This document shows positions 25,961-34,316 of a DNA stretch of 53,028 nt, in pieces. How positions within the stretch are numbered: position 1 is the first letter of the stretch; every line of letters starts with the position of its first letter. The position numbers and the translations under genes were made by a program. Origin of the DNA: Zavarzinella formosa DSM 19928 (lineage in GTDB: Bacteria > Planctomycetota > Planctomycetia > Gemmatales > Gemmataceae); assembly GCF_000255705.1 (NCBI RefSeq), contig NZ_JH636441.1, positions 674,896-727,923 of the forward strand. Reading direction: 5' to 3'. The notes under the pieces are model-generated. The model saw only the letters and a list, made by a program, of their open reading frames with translations, was not told where the DNA came from and ran no database searches.

Positions 25961-27109
25961 ATGGCTGCTTTGCTGTCCCTCGGTCTTGTGCCCGCCGTCC
26001 GCTCGCTCGGCGCATGGGCCGTCACCCAAATCGCCGCCCATGCCGCTCCCCGGGCGGAGGCTTTCCTGGCCGACCCGGCCGGCAGCGTCAGCCGCCTTGG
26101 CGATCTGTTGGTGTGGGAGGGCACCGGCGGACGTCGCGTGATCGCGTCCTTGGAGGGTTTGCAGGATAGTCAGGCTCGCATCGAGCGGGTCGTGAGAGAG
26201 ATCGAGACGGCCCAGATCGGCACGGCCGGCGCGTTGGGAGCCCTGACGAACCTGTCCATGTTCTCCTTGGGCGTCACATCATTGTCGGCCGGTTGCATGA
26301 TCTGGAGGATGCACGCCTTGCACGAGCGGCTGGGCCAGCTCGGCGGTCAGATGGCTGACATTCAGACGCATCTTAACGCGAGGGAGCAGGCCCATTTGCA
26401 ACGCGGCCTGTCCTTTCTGGAACGGTTTGAACGAACTGCGGCCAAAGAAGATTTGCACACCGCCTTGGAGGAAAGCAACTTCGCGACGCACTTGTATCGG
26501 AATCTCGTTCAGGCCGAGACGGCGGGGCCGAAACGATTGCTCGTCCTGAACCAGTGCGGACGGTACCACATGTTGTCACTGACCGCCCAGGCGAATTGCC
26601 TGGTGGCCGGCGGGGAGTTATCGCAAGCCGAGCAACTGCTTCGCGATGAGCAGCCGGGGCTTGCGATGCTGGCGGGGGTGACGTTTGAGGCAGTCTTGGG
26701 CGAATCTCCGGAAATTTACCTGGACCCTGCTTTTCAATCCGACCAACTGACGCTGGAGGTCATGGCGGAGGTATACCAACGCGCCCGGCGGATTGGCGCG
26801 ATTTTCGATGAACACGCCCGCAGCGCGGGCGATCTCTTTGAACACCTTCGATCCAGCCTTCACGGGGCCGGCGGTTGGTTCCGGTTGCGAGGACGCAAGA
26901 AGAAATCCCTTCTGACAAATTTCAAATACTTGATGGCCTGCCTGGAAGAGGTCGAGCGAGTCGAGTCACTCCGGCTTCGGATCGTGGCGGCTTCCGAAGG
27001 ACGGGGATCGCTTGACGAATTGAGACAATTCATGGCCGCCGAACACGGCAAAGCCGCTGCGTCGGTCTCGGCTCTTCCCGATCCTGTGCATGTTGTCGTC
27101 TTCGATTAA
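25961..27109 (+). CDS. Unknown membrane-associated helical protein
   Basis: This 382-aa protein has a hydrophobic start (MAALLSLGLVPAVRSLGAWA) and a probable membrane segment LTNLSMFSLGVTSLSAGCMI around residues 95-114. It is followed by a coiled-coil-like stretch (ALHERLGQLGGQMADIQTHL) and a long helical domain rich in Glu and Leu to the C-terminus. GGAG eight bases before the ATG supports the start. There are no enzymatic motifs. Helical proteins with one internal hydrophobic pair are common in planctomycete element cargo, but I cannot name a function. The small XRE regulator is its divergent neighbour. Confidence 0.7.
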   Translation: MAALLSLGLVPAVRSLGAWAVTQIAAHAAPRAEAFLADPAGSVSRLGDLLVWEGTGGRRVIASLEGLQDSQARIERVVREIETAQIGTAGALGALTNLSMFSLGVTSLSAGCMIWRMHALHERLGQLGGQMADIQTHLNAREQAHLQRGLSFLERFERTAAKEDLHTALEESNFATHLYRNLVQAETAGPKRLLVLNQCGRYHMLSLTAQANCLVAGGELSQAEQLLRDEQPGLAMLAGVTFEAVLGESPEIYLDPAFQSDQLTLEVMAEVYQRARRIGAIFDEHARSAGDLFEHLRSSLHGAGGWFRLRGRKKKSLLTNFKYLMACLEEVERVESLRLRIVAASEGRGSLDELRQFMAAEHGKAAASVSALPDPVHVVVFD

Positions 27110-27702
27110 CGCTGGAGACATGGCAGCACGTTTCGCCGCTTCTCGGATATGCCAATTTAAACGAATCCGTTTCGGGTTGTCCAACTCGGGAACGGCGGCG
27201 ATTTTTCTACCGATCCTGAGTATTTGCAGCCTCTTGGCCAGTATTGAGTTGTGGTAAACCAATTCTGCCGAGTAGGTACGATTTTGGCACCCAAAGATTG
27301 AACGGCAATGCGATTAGCCCTTATTCAGGGTAACGTGGTCAGGAACAAAATTCCTGTCTCGCATGGCCCGCGAGCGATCCAATCTCCACCAACCCTAGAT
27401 CGACTTCGATGTCGAAGACGTCTCCTCTCGCTCCTCCGGCACCACCTCCTGCTTTAGTCTTGCGAGAAAAACGTCCCCCGCCTTCACCTTCGCACATCCA
27501 ACGAGTCCGTGCGTCCCCTTCCCTGTTCGGCGACGAACCCTATCCCTTGGAGATCTTCGACGGCACGGTAATCGGCCCGCTGGAAAGTGCAAACGGAATC
27601 TGCTCCCCCGAATGTCTCCCAGAATTCTTCACCTGCATCAGCACTGCATTTCTCGTTGGGCCGATTCTTCCTCGTCCTATCAGACTCCAATCCCAAGGCC
27701 AA
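27110..27702. other. Decayed spacer, perhaps the lost N-terminus of the methylase
   Basis: Nearly 600 bp without an intact gene. One frame around 27480-27580 contains SPSLFGDEPYPLEIFDG, which looks protein-like and may belong to the same ancestral gene as the methylase remnant that follows. The rest shows nothing recognisable. Confidence 0.35.
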
Positions 27703-28205
27703 TGAGCGAAGAAGAACTTCTTTAGTTTGTGCTCGAACTATCCACCTGCGAGAAGGTCAAAGACCACGACATCCTCGCCGCGATCCGTACTCTCAAGAAG
27801 GTCGAACACGACCGCCGCCCGGTCACCGCCGACAAAAAACAACCCCCGGTGCCCTGTCCTTCTTCCCGGACCCTGTTTTGAGAACAGACAAGGATGGTTG
27901 GTAGGAGACTGGCGAAGAACTCAAGTCGCTCCTCACACATGAGGAGCACGATAGTGCCAATCGCACTGCCTTCATCACTCCCGCCGTCGTCCGGGCTATT
28001 CACGCTTCTCTATCTCGCCTCGGCGTTTCGCCCGGCGGCACGTTCCTCGAACCCGGGTGCGGAGCCGGGATGTTCATCTGCCCCGACTAACGTTATATCG
28101 GCGTGGAGTGGGACACACTCTCCGGCTTCATCGCTCGACTTCTGCATCCCGGCCAAGACGACCGCATCCAAAACTTCCGCGATACCCTCGACACAGTCTT
28201 GTTTC
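27703..28205 (+). pseudogene. Remnant of a large N6-DNA methylase/helicase
   Basis: Joining frames gives DILAAIRTLKKVEHDRRPVT, ELKSLLTHEEHDSANRTAF, ITPAVVRAIHASLSRLGV, FLEPGCGAGMF (the SAM-binding FxPxxGxG motif), RYIGVEWDTLSGFIARLLHP and DDRIQNFRDT. This is the methyltransferase start region of the very large methylase-helicase proteins carried by plasmids and phages. Stops (e.g. after MSEEELL and after ICPD) and frameshifts break it, and the catalytic NPPF part and the helicase are gone. It ends about 75 bp before the ubiquitin-like operon, so the insertion of that island may have truncated it. Confidence 0.7.
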
Positions 28206-28281
28206 TGTAACACTTCGCTGGCAACTGCGAACCTTAAGGTAGTGTGGTTTGCACTCGAGAGAATTCTAACGGAGTAATTAG

Positions 28282-29010
28282 ATGCCTGACACGGCGACCA
28301 CTAACCTGTCCATCTCAACACCGCCCCCCCGCCCGCATGCAGATGCGAAGTGGGTGGCTGTCGTGAATGACACCCTCGTTCCGCTACCGCGGCGGTTGCT
28401 CCTCGCCCGCGATGTCCTCGCGCAAGCCGGCTTGAGAGGAACCCTCGTGCGTGACTACAACCAGCAGACCGACTTGCCGCTCGACCCAAGCGTCGAGATC
28501 GATCTGGCAGGCGGCAACGTGTTCCTGACCACAGAGGTCTGCGAGGCACCGGTATTGGAGAGGCACCCGGACGCACAGCCGAAACTCGCGTTCGTCGTCG
28601 ACGACGCATGGGAAATGACGACCAACCCCCGGCAGACCCTCGAATCTTTGCGAGGTCTATTTCAGATTCTCGAGAACTTGGATGTGTTGCGAGACTTGGA
28701 ATCGCCGCACGACGAACTGATCCGCCGCGGCGAGCCGATCCAGTTCGCCGACGGGCCCGTGTTCCGCACACAGAAGACGGTCATCACAATTACAGTCAAC
28801 AACAGGTCCGTCCGCTTCTCGAAGCGGTGGGTGACCGGGCTGGAGATCAAGACGACAGCGATCGAGCAGGGAGTAGAGGTCGACGTCGGGTGCGTGCTTT
28901 ACCCGCAGAAGCCGGGCGGCGGCCGAGGCTCTGCCATCGCGGACGCGGCCGTAGTCGAATTACGCCAGTGTGACGTGTTCAAGTGCATCGCCCCGGACGA
29001 CAACTCATGA
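28282..29010 (+). CDS. Two-domain ubiquitin-like protein (multiubiquitin family)
   Basis: This 242-aa protein has two beta-grasp-like halves. The second (about 165-240) has ITITVNNRSVRFSKRWVTGL, EIKTTAIEQGVEVD and the C-terminus FKCIAPDDNS, the pattern of the bacterial multiubiquitin domain. The first (about 23-92) has a related outline: WVAVVNDTLVPLPRRLLLAR and then IDLAGGNVFLTTEVCE. The C-terminus is not Gly-Gly, so conjugation would need trimming or the protein could act unconjugated. GGAG precedes the ATG by seven bases. Its stop overlaps the next start (ATGA), binding it into an operon with an E2-like protein and a JAB-E1 fusion. Such sets resemble bacterial ISG15-like (Bil) defence operons. 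Confidence 0.8.
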   Translation: MPDTATTNLSISTPPPRPHADAKWVAVVNDTLVPLPRRLLLARDVLAQAGLRGTLVRDYNQQTDLPLDPSVEIDLAGGNVFLTTEVCEAPVLERHPDAQPKLAFVVDDAWEMTTNPRQTLESLRGLFQILENLDVLRDLESPHDELIRRGEPIQFADGPVFRTQKTVITITVNNRSVRFSKRWVTGLEIKTTAIEQGVEVDVGCVLYPQKPGGGRGSAIADAAVVELRQCDVFKCIAPDDNS

Positions 29011-29417
29011 GCAGCCATCCCATGAACGACACCGTCTTGCGGGCCGTCCACGAACTCGAAGCCGACTTTCCCAGTCACAGGGTTGAGGCGCATCCCGATG
29101 GCGAGGGCGGCGCGATCGTGCGAGTTCACGACTTGTCTGTGGGAGACACCTATGAGCCGTCTAGGGTGTGGGTGACGTTTCGCATCGTTTACACTTACCC
29201 GACGGCTGACATCTATCCCCATTACTTTCCCGAGAGTTTCCAACGGCGCGACGGGCGGCCCCTCGGGGAGGCTTTCAGCACGACTGTCGTGGAGTTGGGC
29301 CCGTTCAAGGGCTCGATGACCATGGCGTCCCGCAAATCGAACCGATGGAACGCCGCTCGCGACACGGCCGCTCTCAAACTTCACATGGTCCTCGAATGGG
29401 TCAGGAATCGTCCATGA
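29007..29417 (+). CDS. E2/UBC-fold protein without any cysteine
   Basis: This 136-aa protein shows the E2-like core VWVTFRIVYTYPTADIYPHY followed by FPESF, the Y-P-x-x-x-P part of the UBC fold, with a helical C-terminus. Its place between a ubiquitin-like protein and a JAB-E1 fusion matches prokaryotic E2 families. The whole sequence contains no cysteine, so it cannot form the thioester of a working E2. It may be a scaffold or pseudo-E2, or carry ubiquitin-like protein non-covalently. Both junctions are ATGA overlaps, implying coupled translation and a fixed stoichiometry. Confidence 0.7.
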   Translation: MSSHPMNDTVLRAVHELEADFPSHRVEAHPDGEGGAIVRVHDLSVGDTYEPSRVWVTFRIVYTYPTADIYPHYFPESFQRRDGRPLGEAFSTTVVELGPFKGSMTMASRKSNRWNAARDTAALKLHMVLEWVRNRP

Positions 29418-30865
29418 GACAAAATCTTCGCATCGCCGGCCCGCTGTTCGATCGCCTTGCCGGCCACCTGTTCCCAGGCGACCACGATGAGCACGGAGCT
29501 GTGGTCCTGGCCGGGGTGCAGGACTCGCCCAGCGGCACGCGGTTCTTGGCGCGTGACGTGATCCTCGCCCGTGACGGGACTGACTATGTCCCAGGCACCC
29601 GAGGATACCGGGCACTCACCACGGACTTCATCGCCGACGTCACAGACCGGTGCGCCCGCGAGAACCTCTGCTACTTCGCCGCGCACTGCCACGAGGGCAG
29701 GGACGAGGTCGCGTTTTCGTCCGACGACTACGCCTCGCACCGGCGCGGCTATCCGGCCCTCCTCGACATCACAAACGGCGGCCCTGTCGGGGCGCTGGTT
29801 TTCGCTGGCAACGCCGCGGCGGGCAGCGTCTGGCGGCCCGGCAACGTGTCGCCCCTCGACTCCGTCACTGTTGTCGGTTCCAATATCCGCCACTTGTACG
29901 CGCGGCCGCCAGCACCGCCAGCACCGCCAGCGTCCGCGCCGCCGGAGTACCACCGGCAGTCGCTTCTATTCGGTGCCCGGGGACAGCACGCTCTCGCCGG
30001 GTGCAAGGTTGGCATTATCGGCCTCGGCGGCGTGGGGTCGCTCATCAGCCAGTGGCTCGCCCACCTCGGCATCGGGCACATCGTTGGCATTGATTTCGAT
30101 GTCTTGGATCCTTCAAACCGGCCGCGCGTCGTCGGCTCGACGCCGAGCGACGCCGGCGAACCGCTGATCCGAAGCGGGTTCGCCCCTCTCCGGTGGCTCG
30201 GCCAGCGTCTGGTACGGCACAAAGTGAATGTGGCCCGGCGGGTGGCCCGGCAGACGAATCCGTCCGTTCGCTACGACGCGGTCGTGGGCAATGTCAACGA
30301 CCTCCACACGGCCCGGTTGCTGGTGGATGCGGATTATGTGTTCCTGTGCGCGGATACGATGCAGGCGAGGCTGGTGTTCACGGCCCTGGTCCACCAGTAC
30401 CTGATCCCGGGAATTCAGATCGGATCGAAGGTACCGGTGGAAAAGAGAACCGGTCACGTGCTCGATCCGTTCCTGGTGGCGCGTCGGGTGCTGCCGTACG
30501 CTGGTGGTGGATGCCTGTTATGCAACCAACTCATCCCCGCTGATCGTTTGCGTGAAGAGTCGCTTTCTCCTGCGGAGCGCCTCGCTGAAGGCTACATAAC
30601 GGACCCGGCCGTTACGGCCCCCAGCGTCATCACGATGAATGCTCTCGCTGCCTCGCAGGCGGCAAACGATTTCTTGTATGGTTTTCTGGGGCTGCACTTC
30701 CAAGACGCGTTTGAAGGATACTTCATGCATCACCCGCGGCAACGTGTGTGGGAGACCGTTGATTGCGCGAGTGATCCCAATTGCCGATTCTGCGGCCTTG
30801 GGTTGGCGTCAGCGTACGCTCGCGGAGATCGGGTCGCGCTGCCGTGTCGGATTGACTTACAATAA
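29414..30865 (+). CDS. JAB deubiquitinase-E1 (ThiF) fusion
   Basis: This 483-aa protein has an N-terminal JAB/JAMM protease with HCHEGRDEVAFSSDD: His91, His93, Ser102 and Asp105 fit H-x-H-x8-S-x2-D exactly. A Pro/Ala linker (about 164-178) joins it to an E1-like adenylating domain: YHRQSLLFG, GIIGLGGVGS (200-209), VGIDFDVLDPSNRPR, and zinc cysteines CLLC and CRFC. It would trim and activate the ubiquitin-like partner using ATP. Near the usual E1 cysteine region (TDPAVTAPSVITMNALAAS) I see no Cys, so transfer may stop at the adenylate, in keeping with the Cys-less E2 neighbour. It is the third gene of the ATGA-linked operon. Confidence 0.88.
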   Translation: MRQNLRIAGPLFDRLAGHLFPGDHDEHGAVVLAGVQDSPSGTRFLARDVILARDGTDYVPGTRGYRALTTDFIADVTDRCARENLCYFAAHCHEGRDEVAFSSDDYASHRRGYPALLDITNGGPVGALVFAGNAAAGSVWRPGNVSPLDSVTVVGSNIRHLYARPPAPPAPPASAPPEYHRQSLLFGARGQHALAGCKVGIIGLGGVGSLISQWLAHLGIGHIVGIDFDVLDPSNRPRVVGSTPSDAGEPLIRSGFAPLRWLGQRLVRHKVNVARRVARQTNPSVRYDAVVGNVNDLHTARLLVDADYVFLCADTMQARLVFTALVHQYLIPGIQIGSKVPVEKRTGHVLDPFLVARRVLPYAGGGCLLCNQLIPADRLREESLSPAERLAEGYITDPAVTAPSVITMNALAASQAANDFLYGFLGLHFQDAFEGYFMHHPRQRVWETVDCASDPNCRFCGLGLASAYARGDRVALPCRIDLQ

Positions 30866-31332
30866 TCACGGAAACATGGGAAGGATCCGCAGGCTGCATG
30901 TAATTCCCACTTCCCGTTGCCTTTCGTGTGGTAGCTATGTTCCTTGTGTTCTCTGACGCACCTGATGAAGACAGAGATTTCCCCAACCCTAATTTGTGAA
31001 CTTGGATAACCTGCTCGTTGTAAATAGGTATCTCAAAAGATTTCTCGCCTCGCCCTTCCCGTGCTCAGGAGCGTAGGAATCGATCATCCTGTCCCGCGCC
31101 TTCCCGTGTCGCATGTCGAACAAGACGAGCGTTTGGAAAAGAGCAGGGCCAACGTGCATGAATGGCCTAGAAATCCTGACATTTTGTGATTCGGCATCAA
31201 AATGCAAAGACAATACCATCGCGTTGTTCCAAAAAACGCTAGAAACAAAGGAAATTGATAATCGCCAGCCTTCCGGCAAGTATGCGGTAACAGCTTGCCA
31301 GGTTCTGGTAATTTCAATGTGTCACCCGGCTG
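30866..31332. other. Spacer between the ubiquitin-like operon and the sigma-factor operon
   Basis: About 467 bp with no supported gene. It presumably holds the end of one transcript and the promoter of the sigma factor. I could not identify a clear terminator. Confidence 0.4.
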
Positions 31333-31941
31333 ATGGACAAACCCCGGAGGCCACCTTTGAACAGAATACCGCCGACCGCCCGATCGGACCCGCCGGCCCC
31401 GGCACCCGAGGTTTACGACTTTTTGGAACGTGAACACGATCGCCTCTGCCGGCTAATCGCCGTTCAGATCGGAAAACTGGGCGGCAACTTCCGTGCGCAG
31501 GAACTGTGGGAACAGGCCAACGAGGTGCTCCAGGAGACCGCCGTCCAGGCCCTAACCTCCGGAGGGCGCTTCAAGGCAGGCCGCCGCGTGCTCCCGTGGC
31601 TCATGGGAATCGCGGTGAACGTCATCCGCAACCGATTCCGGCGGACCAAACGGGACGCCAAGGTGCGGCCGTTCAGCACACTCCCCGACGGGGAGGCGGC
31701 AACGGTAAATGACCGCGAAACGCCGCCTGGCGTTCCAACGGAGGACGGCTACGCAGCCCTCCGGGCGGCGATCGTCCAACTGCCGGGCCCGGCCCGCGAG
31801 GCCGTTGAGAGGCGGTTCTTCGACGGCCTCGACGGGGACGATTTGGCCCAGGCACTTGGAACAAGCCGGGGTGCCGCGCGCGTGCGAGTGTGTCGCGCCT
31901 TGCGCGATCTCCGCCCCCACCTTTTATCACCCGACGAGTGA
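31333..31941 (+). CDS. ECF-type RNA polymerase sigma factor
   Basis: This 202-aa protein has the sigma region 2 pattern YDFLEREHDRLCRLIAVQI with VLPWLMGIAVNVIRNRFRR, and region 4 at the C-terminus: LPGPAREAVERRFFDGLDG and then DDLAQALGTSRGAARVRVCR, a helix-turn-helix. A Pro-rich start (about 25 residues) precedes region 2, so a later start is possible. No classical membrane anti-sigma gene follows; the next gene encodes a soluble protein that may have that role. It heads the operon running to the Rad50-like gene, suggesting that the nuclease set is induced. Confidence 0.88.
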   Translation: MDKPRRPPLNRIPPTARSDPPAPAPEVYDFLEREHDRLCRLIAVQIGKLGGNFRAQELWEQANEVLQETAVQALTSGGRFKAGRRVLPWLMGIAVNVIRNRFRRTKRDAKVRPFSTLPDGEAATVNDRETPPGVPTEDGYAALRAAIVQLPGPAREAVERRFFDGLDGDDLAQALGTSRGAARVRVCRALRDLRPHLLSPDE

Positions 31942-31945
31942 ATCC

Positions 31946-32524
31946 ATGAACCGACCTCACGACGCGGGGCGGTCGGTGTCCCTCACGGCGGCCGAGCAAG
32001 CGGCCATGCGGTACCTCGACGCCCTCGAAGCCGGTGACATTGACGCGGTCGAAGCCATTTGGGCCCAGGCCGCCGTGTCACCAGAGCTTGAACAACTGTT
32101 GTGCGACGTGTCCGACGGCCTAGCCGACGAACTCGGTTTAAACCGCGATTGGAAGGGCGATGTCCGTTGGCTTAAAGATCTCGTCCACCGGCATTTCCCG
32201 CCTGATCAGGAAGAACCCGCTGTGCTGACGGCGGGGAGCGTCGCCGCCCGCCTACAAGGCGACATCGCCTTACTCGAAGGGTTCTCCACCTCCGACCGCG
32301 AGGCAAACTCCGTACTCCTCGCCAACACATCCCCGGTGCCCGCTGCATTGGGTGCCCGCGTGTTGGAGGGGTGGGTTAGTGAACTAGGCACATCGGCCTC
32401 GCCACGCTACTGGAAGGAGTTCCGCAAGGTGGCGGTCCTGCTCGCGATGGGTCGCACTCAACGCGTAGGGGAGCTGTCTGCGGCCCGCAAAGCGACCCGC
32501 ACAGACAAGGGAGACAAGCAATGA
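31946..32524 (+). CDS. Unknown soluble protein coupled to the sigma factor
   Basis: This 192-aa acidic helical protein is read from the ATG at 31946, four bases after the sigma stop. It begins MNRPHDAGRSVSLTAAEQAA, with YLDALEAGDIDAVEAIWAQA following. It has no membrane segment and no zinc-binding anti-sigma HxxxCxxC motif. Its stop overlaps the start of the ImmA-like gene (ATGA). Position suggests a sigma regulator: the downstream ImmA/IrrE protease family is known to cleave repressors in other systems, so this protein could be its target. That is inference only. Confidence 0.6.
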   Translation: MNRPHDAGRSVSLTAAEQAAMRYLDALEAGDIDAVEAIWAQAAVSPELEQLLCDVSDGLADELGLNRDWKGDVRWLKDLVHRHFPPDQEEPAVLTAGSVAARLQGDIALLEGFSTSDREANSVLLANTSPVPAALGARVLEGWVSELGTSASPRYWKEFRKVAVLLAMGRTQRVGELSAARKATRTDKGDKQ

Positions 32525-33207
32525 CCTTCCTGGAAGAGCGGACAATCGTCCTCGACGCAGTCTGCCGGGCCGCACAGGAGGCGGCCATTCCATGGCCCCC
32601 GGTGACGGACCACCCTGTGCCGCTCAGTGACTACCTCGGCGCATACCCGGTGACACACGACGAAGTGCCGTCGCTGACCCGCGCTGGTGCGGCCGCGTAT
32701 CTCGCTCGCTGGAACATCGAGCGGCCCGAGCTCTGGGAGGACTCCACGCCCCTCGCTGGCTTCCTGTTTGCCAACGACGCTGGAGGATACGTCTTGGTCC
32801 GCCGCGAGGATCCTATCGCGCGTCGGCGATTCTCGGCTGCGCACGAATTTGGCCACTACCTGCTCCATTTGCCGCCCCAACTGGAAGACGCACGGCCCGG
32901 GCACATCATCGACGATGCCCAAGGCGTCGTGACGGAGGACGTGCTCCCGGACAGGCCCGACCTCGATGCCATGGAGCGGCAGGCGAACCTGTTCGCGGCC
33001 GAGCTCTTGATGCCGGCCCAAGTGTGCGTCCGGCTGATCGAGAAGTACGGCCGCCAAGGGTACGCAGGGGCGAGATTCCTAGCAGATCAACTGTCGCTGG
33101 ATCTACTCGTGAGTCGCGAGGCCGTCCGCTGGCGGCTGAAGTCCCTCACCTCTCTGGGGCTGCTCCCCCGCCGGGGCGTACCTGGCCTTGACGGAGGCGC
33201 GGCATGA
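32521..33207 (+). CDS. ImmA/IrrE-family metalloprotease
   Basis: This 228-aa protein has the zinc motif HEFGH (His108, Glu109, His112) followed by YLLH, and the third ligand region QANLFAAELLMP (Glu161), the standard ImmA/IrrE (peptidase M78) arrangement. Members cleave repressors after phage induction or DNA damage. The C-terminal part resembles a helical regulatory tail (SREAVRWRLKSLTSLGLLP). Overlaps of four bases at both ends (ATGA) tie it to the unknown protein before and the NurA-like gene after. It may release the sigma factor from inhibition. Confidence 0.9.
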   Translation: MTFLEERTIVLDAVCRAAQEAAIPWPPVTDHPVPLSDYLGAYPVTHDEVPSLTRAGAAAYLARWNIERPELWEDSTPLAGFLFANDAGGYVLVRREDPIARRRFSAAHEFGHYLLHLPPQLEDARPGHIIDDAQGVVTEDVLPDRPDLDAMERQANLFAAELLMPAQVCVRLIEKYGRQGYAGARFLADQLSLDLLVSREAVRWRLKSLTSLGLLPRRGVPGLDGGAA

Positions 33208-34259
33208 GCCTCGATTTCCTGCGAGACATCGGTGCCCGACGCCTTAGCCGCGCGCCGGACCAACCGGTCCTGACACGCGCAGAGCTGTCCGATGATGAGG
33301 AGCCGGGGGAATCGGTGGATGACCTTCACTATGAGATGAAGGGGATGTCGTGGCGGCCGATTGATTGCACGGGCCACGTGCCGGAAGCCGATGAGATCCC
33401 CCGGCGGTTCATCGATGGGTGCTACCGCGGCGAGACGGTCGCTTGGGTGCAGACGCCCGAGGGACACCCTGTGCCGATCCGACTCGCCGAGGTGGGCGGT
33501 ATCTGCCTGCGGGACGTCGATCGAACGCTAACGCGGGAGGCGGCCCCGACACGTCGCCTCGTGGCGATGATCGCGGACCCGTTCTCCTGGGACCGCATCG
33601 AGGGCTTCGCTTCCGCCCTGGCCGAACACGATTTTCGGCTCCTGCCGGTTCGGCCCCCGATCGTGGACGCGGAGACCGGACGCCGGGCGGCTGTGTTCGA
33701 TTTCGAGCTGATGCACCGTCAGACCCGCAATGCCCTGCTCCCAGCGATGGACGTGCTCGAAGAGGAGGCACTGCGGCACTCGTTCGACGCACCCAGTCTG
33801 GTCGACGGGCGGATCGGACGGTTCCACTGGCCCGACCTGCCGAGTGACAACCTCATCGGGGTGATCAAGCGTCAGCAGGAGGACTACCTGCACCCGGACG
33901 GGTGGCGGGTGGTGTACCAACTCGAACCCGGGCAGCGGACACCGGCGTTTCGCCTAGCGAGCCACAACACCCCGGCACTGTCTTGGTATCTCAAACTTTC
34001 CGGCGGAGACGGTTCGATGCCGCAGTGGGGCGTCGTTCGGGTAGAGATCCCGCTGGCACGGTTTGAACGTCTGGGGCGGGGGTTCGATCAGTTGAACCGC
34101 ATATCTCGGGCCATCTTCGACCGCCGCTGCCGCCAGAATAACTACGCGAGGGCGGCCGTCTCGCTCGAACCGATCGTGCAGGCAGAGGAACGGTTGAAAC
34201 CACTCTTCAGCCCGTTCTACAACCTGACCCAGCGATTCTACCGCCTCACAAATTTGTAA
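33204..34259 (+). CDS. NurA-like 5'-3' nuclease
   Basis: This 351-aa protein has the NurA entry motif RRFIDGCYRG with catalytic Asp71, a later acidic core AVFDFELMHRQTRN, and the C-terminal NNYARAAVSLEPIVQAEE, comparable to the final helix of NurA (YP-x-x-L..AH). NurA works with HerA: the ATPase ring translocates DNA while NurA degrades it. Here the HerA-like gene follows 57 bp later, followed by Mre11/Rad50-like genes. Similarity to archaeal NurA is remote and by eye, so the neighbour carries much of the argument. Confidence 0.72.
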   Translation: MSLDFLRDIGARRLSRAPDQPVLTRAELSDDEEPGESVDDLHYEMKGMSWRPIDCTGHVPEADEIPRRFIDGCYRGETVAWVQTPEGHPVPIRLAEVGGICLRDVDRTLTREAAPTRRLVAMIADPFSWDRIEGFASALAEHDFRLLPVRPPIVDAETGRRAAVFDFELMHRQTRNALLPAMDVLEEEALRHSFDAPSLVDGRIGRFHWPDLPSDNLIGVIKRQQEDYLHPDGWRVVYQLEPGQRTPAFRLASHNTPALSWYLKLSGGDGSMPQWGVVRVEIPLARFERLGRGFDQLNRISRAIFDRRCRQNNYARAAVSLEPIVQAEERLKPLFSPFYNLTQRFYRLTNL

Positions 34260-34316
34260 CAGTCGCGATTCTCTCGACAACCTCATCACACCTGACGATT
34301 CGATGCCGAGGATTTC

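Noticed and set aside
28282-30865. Calling the operon a standard Bil or CBASS ubiquitin-like system
   Set aside because: Gene order is similar, but the E2-like protein has no Cys and no nucleotidyltransferase or separate JAB gene is present.
30989-31279. Minus-strand frame in the spacer before the sigma factor
   Set aside because: No ribosome site or family resemblance; codon use unlike the neighbours.
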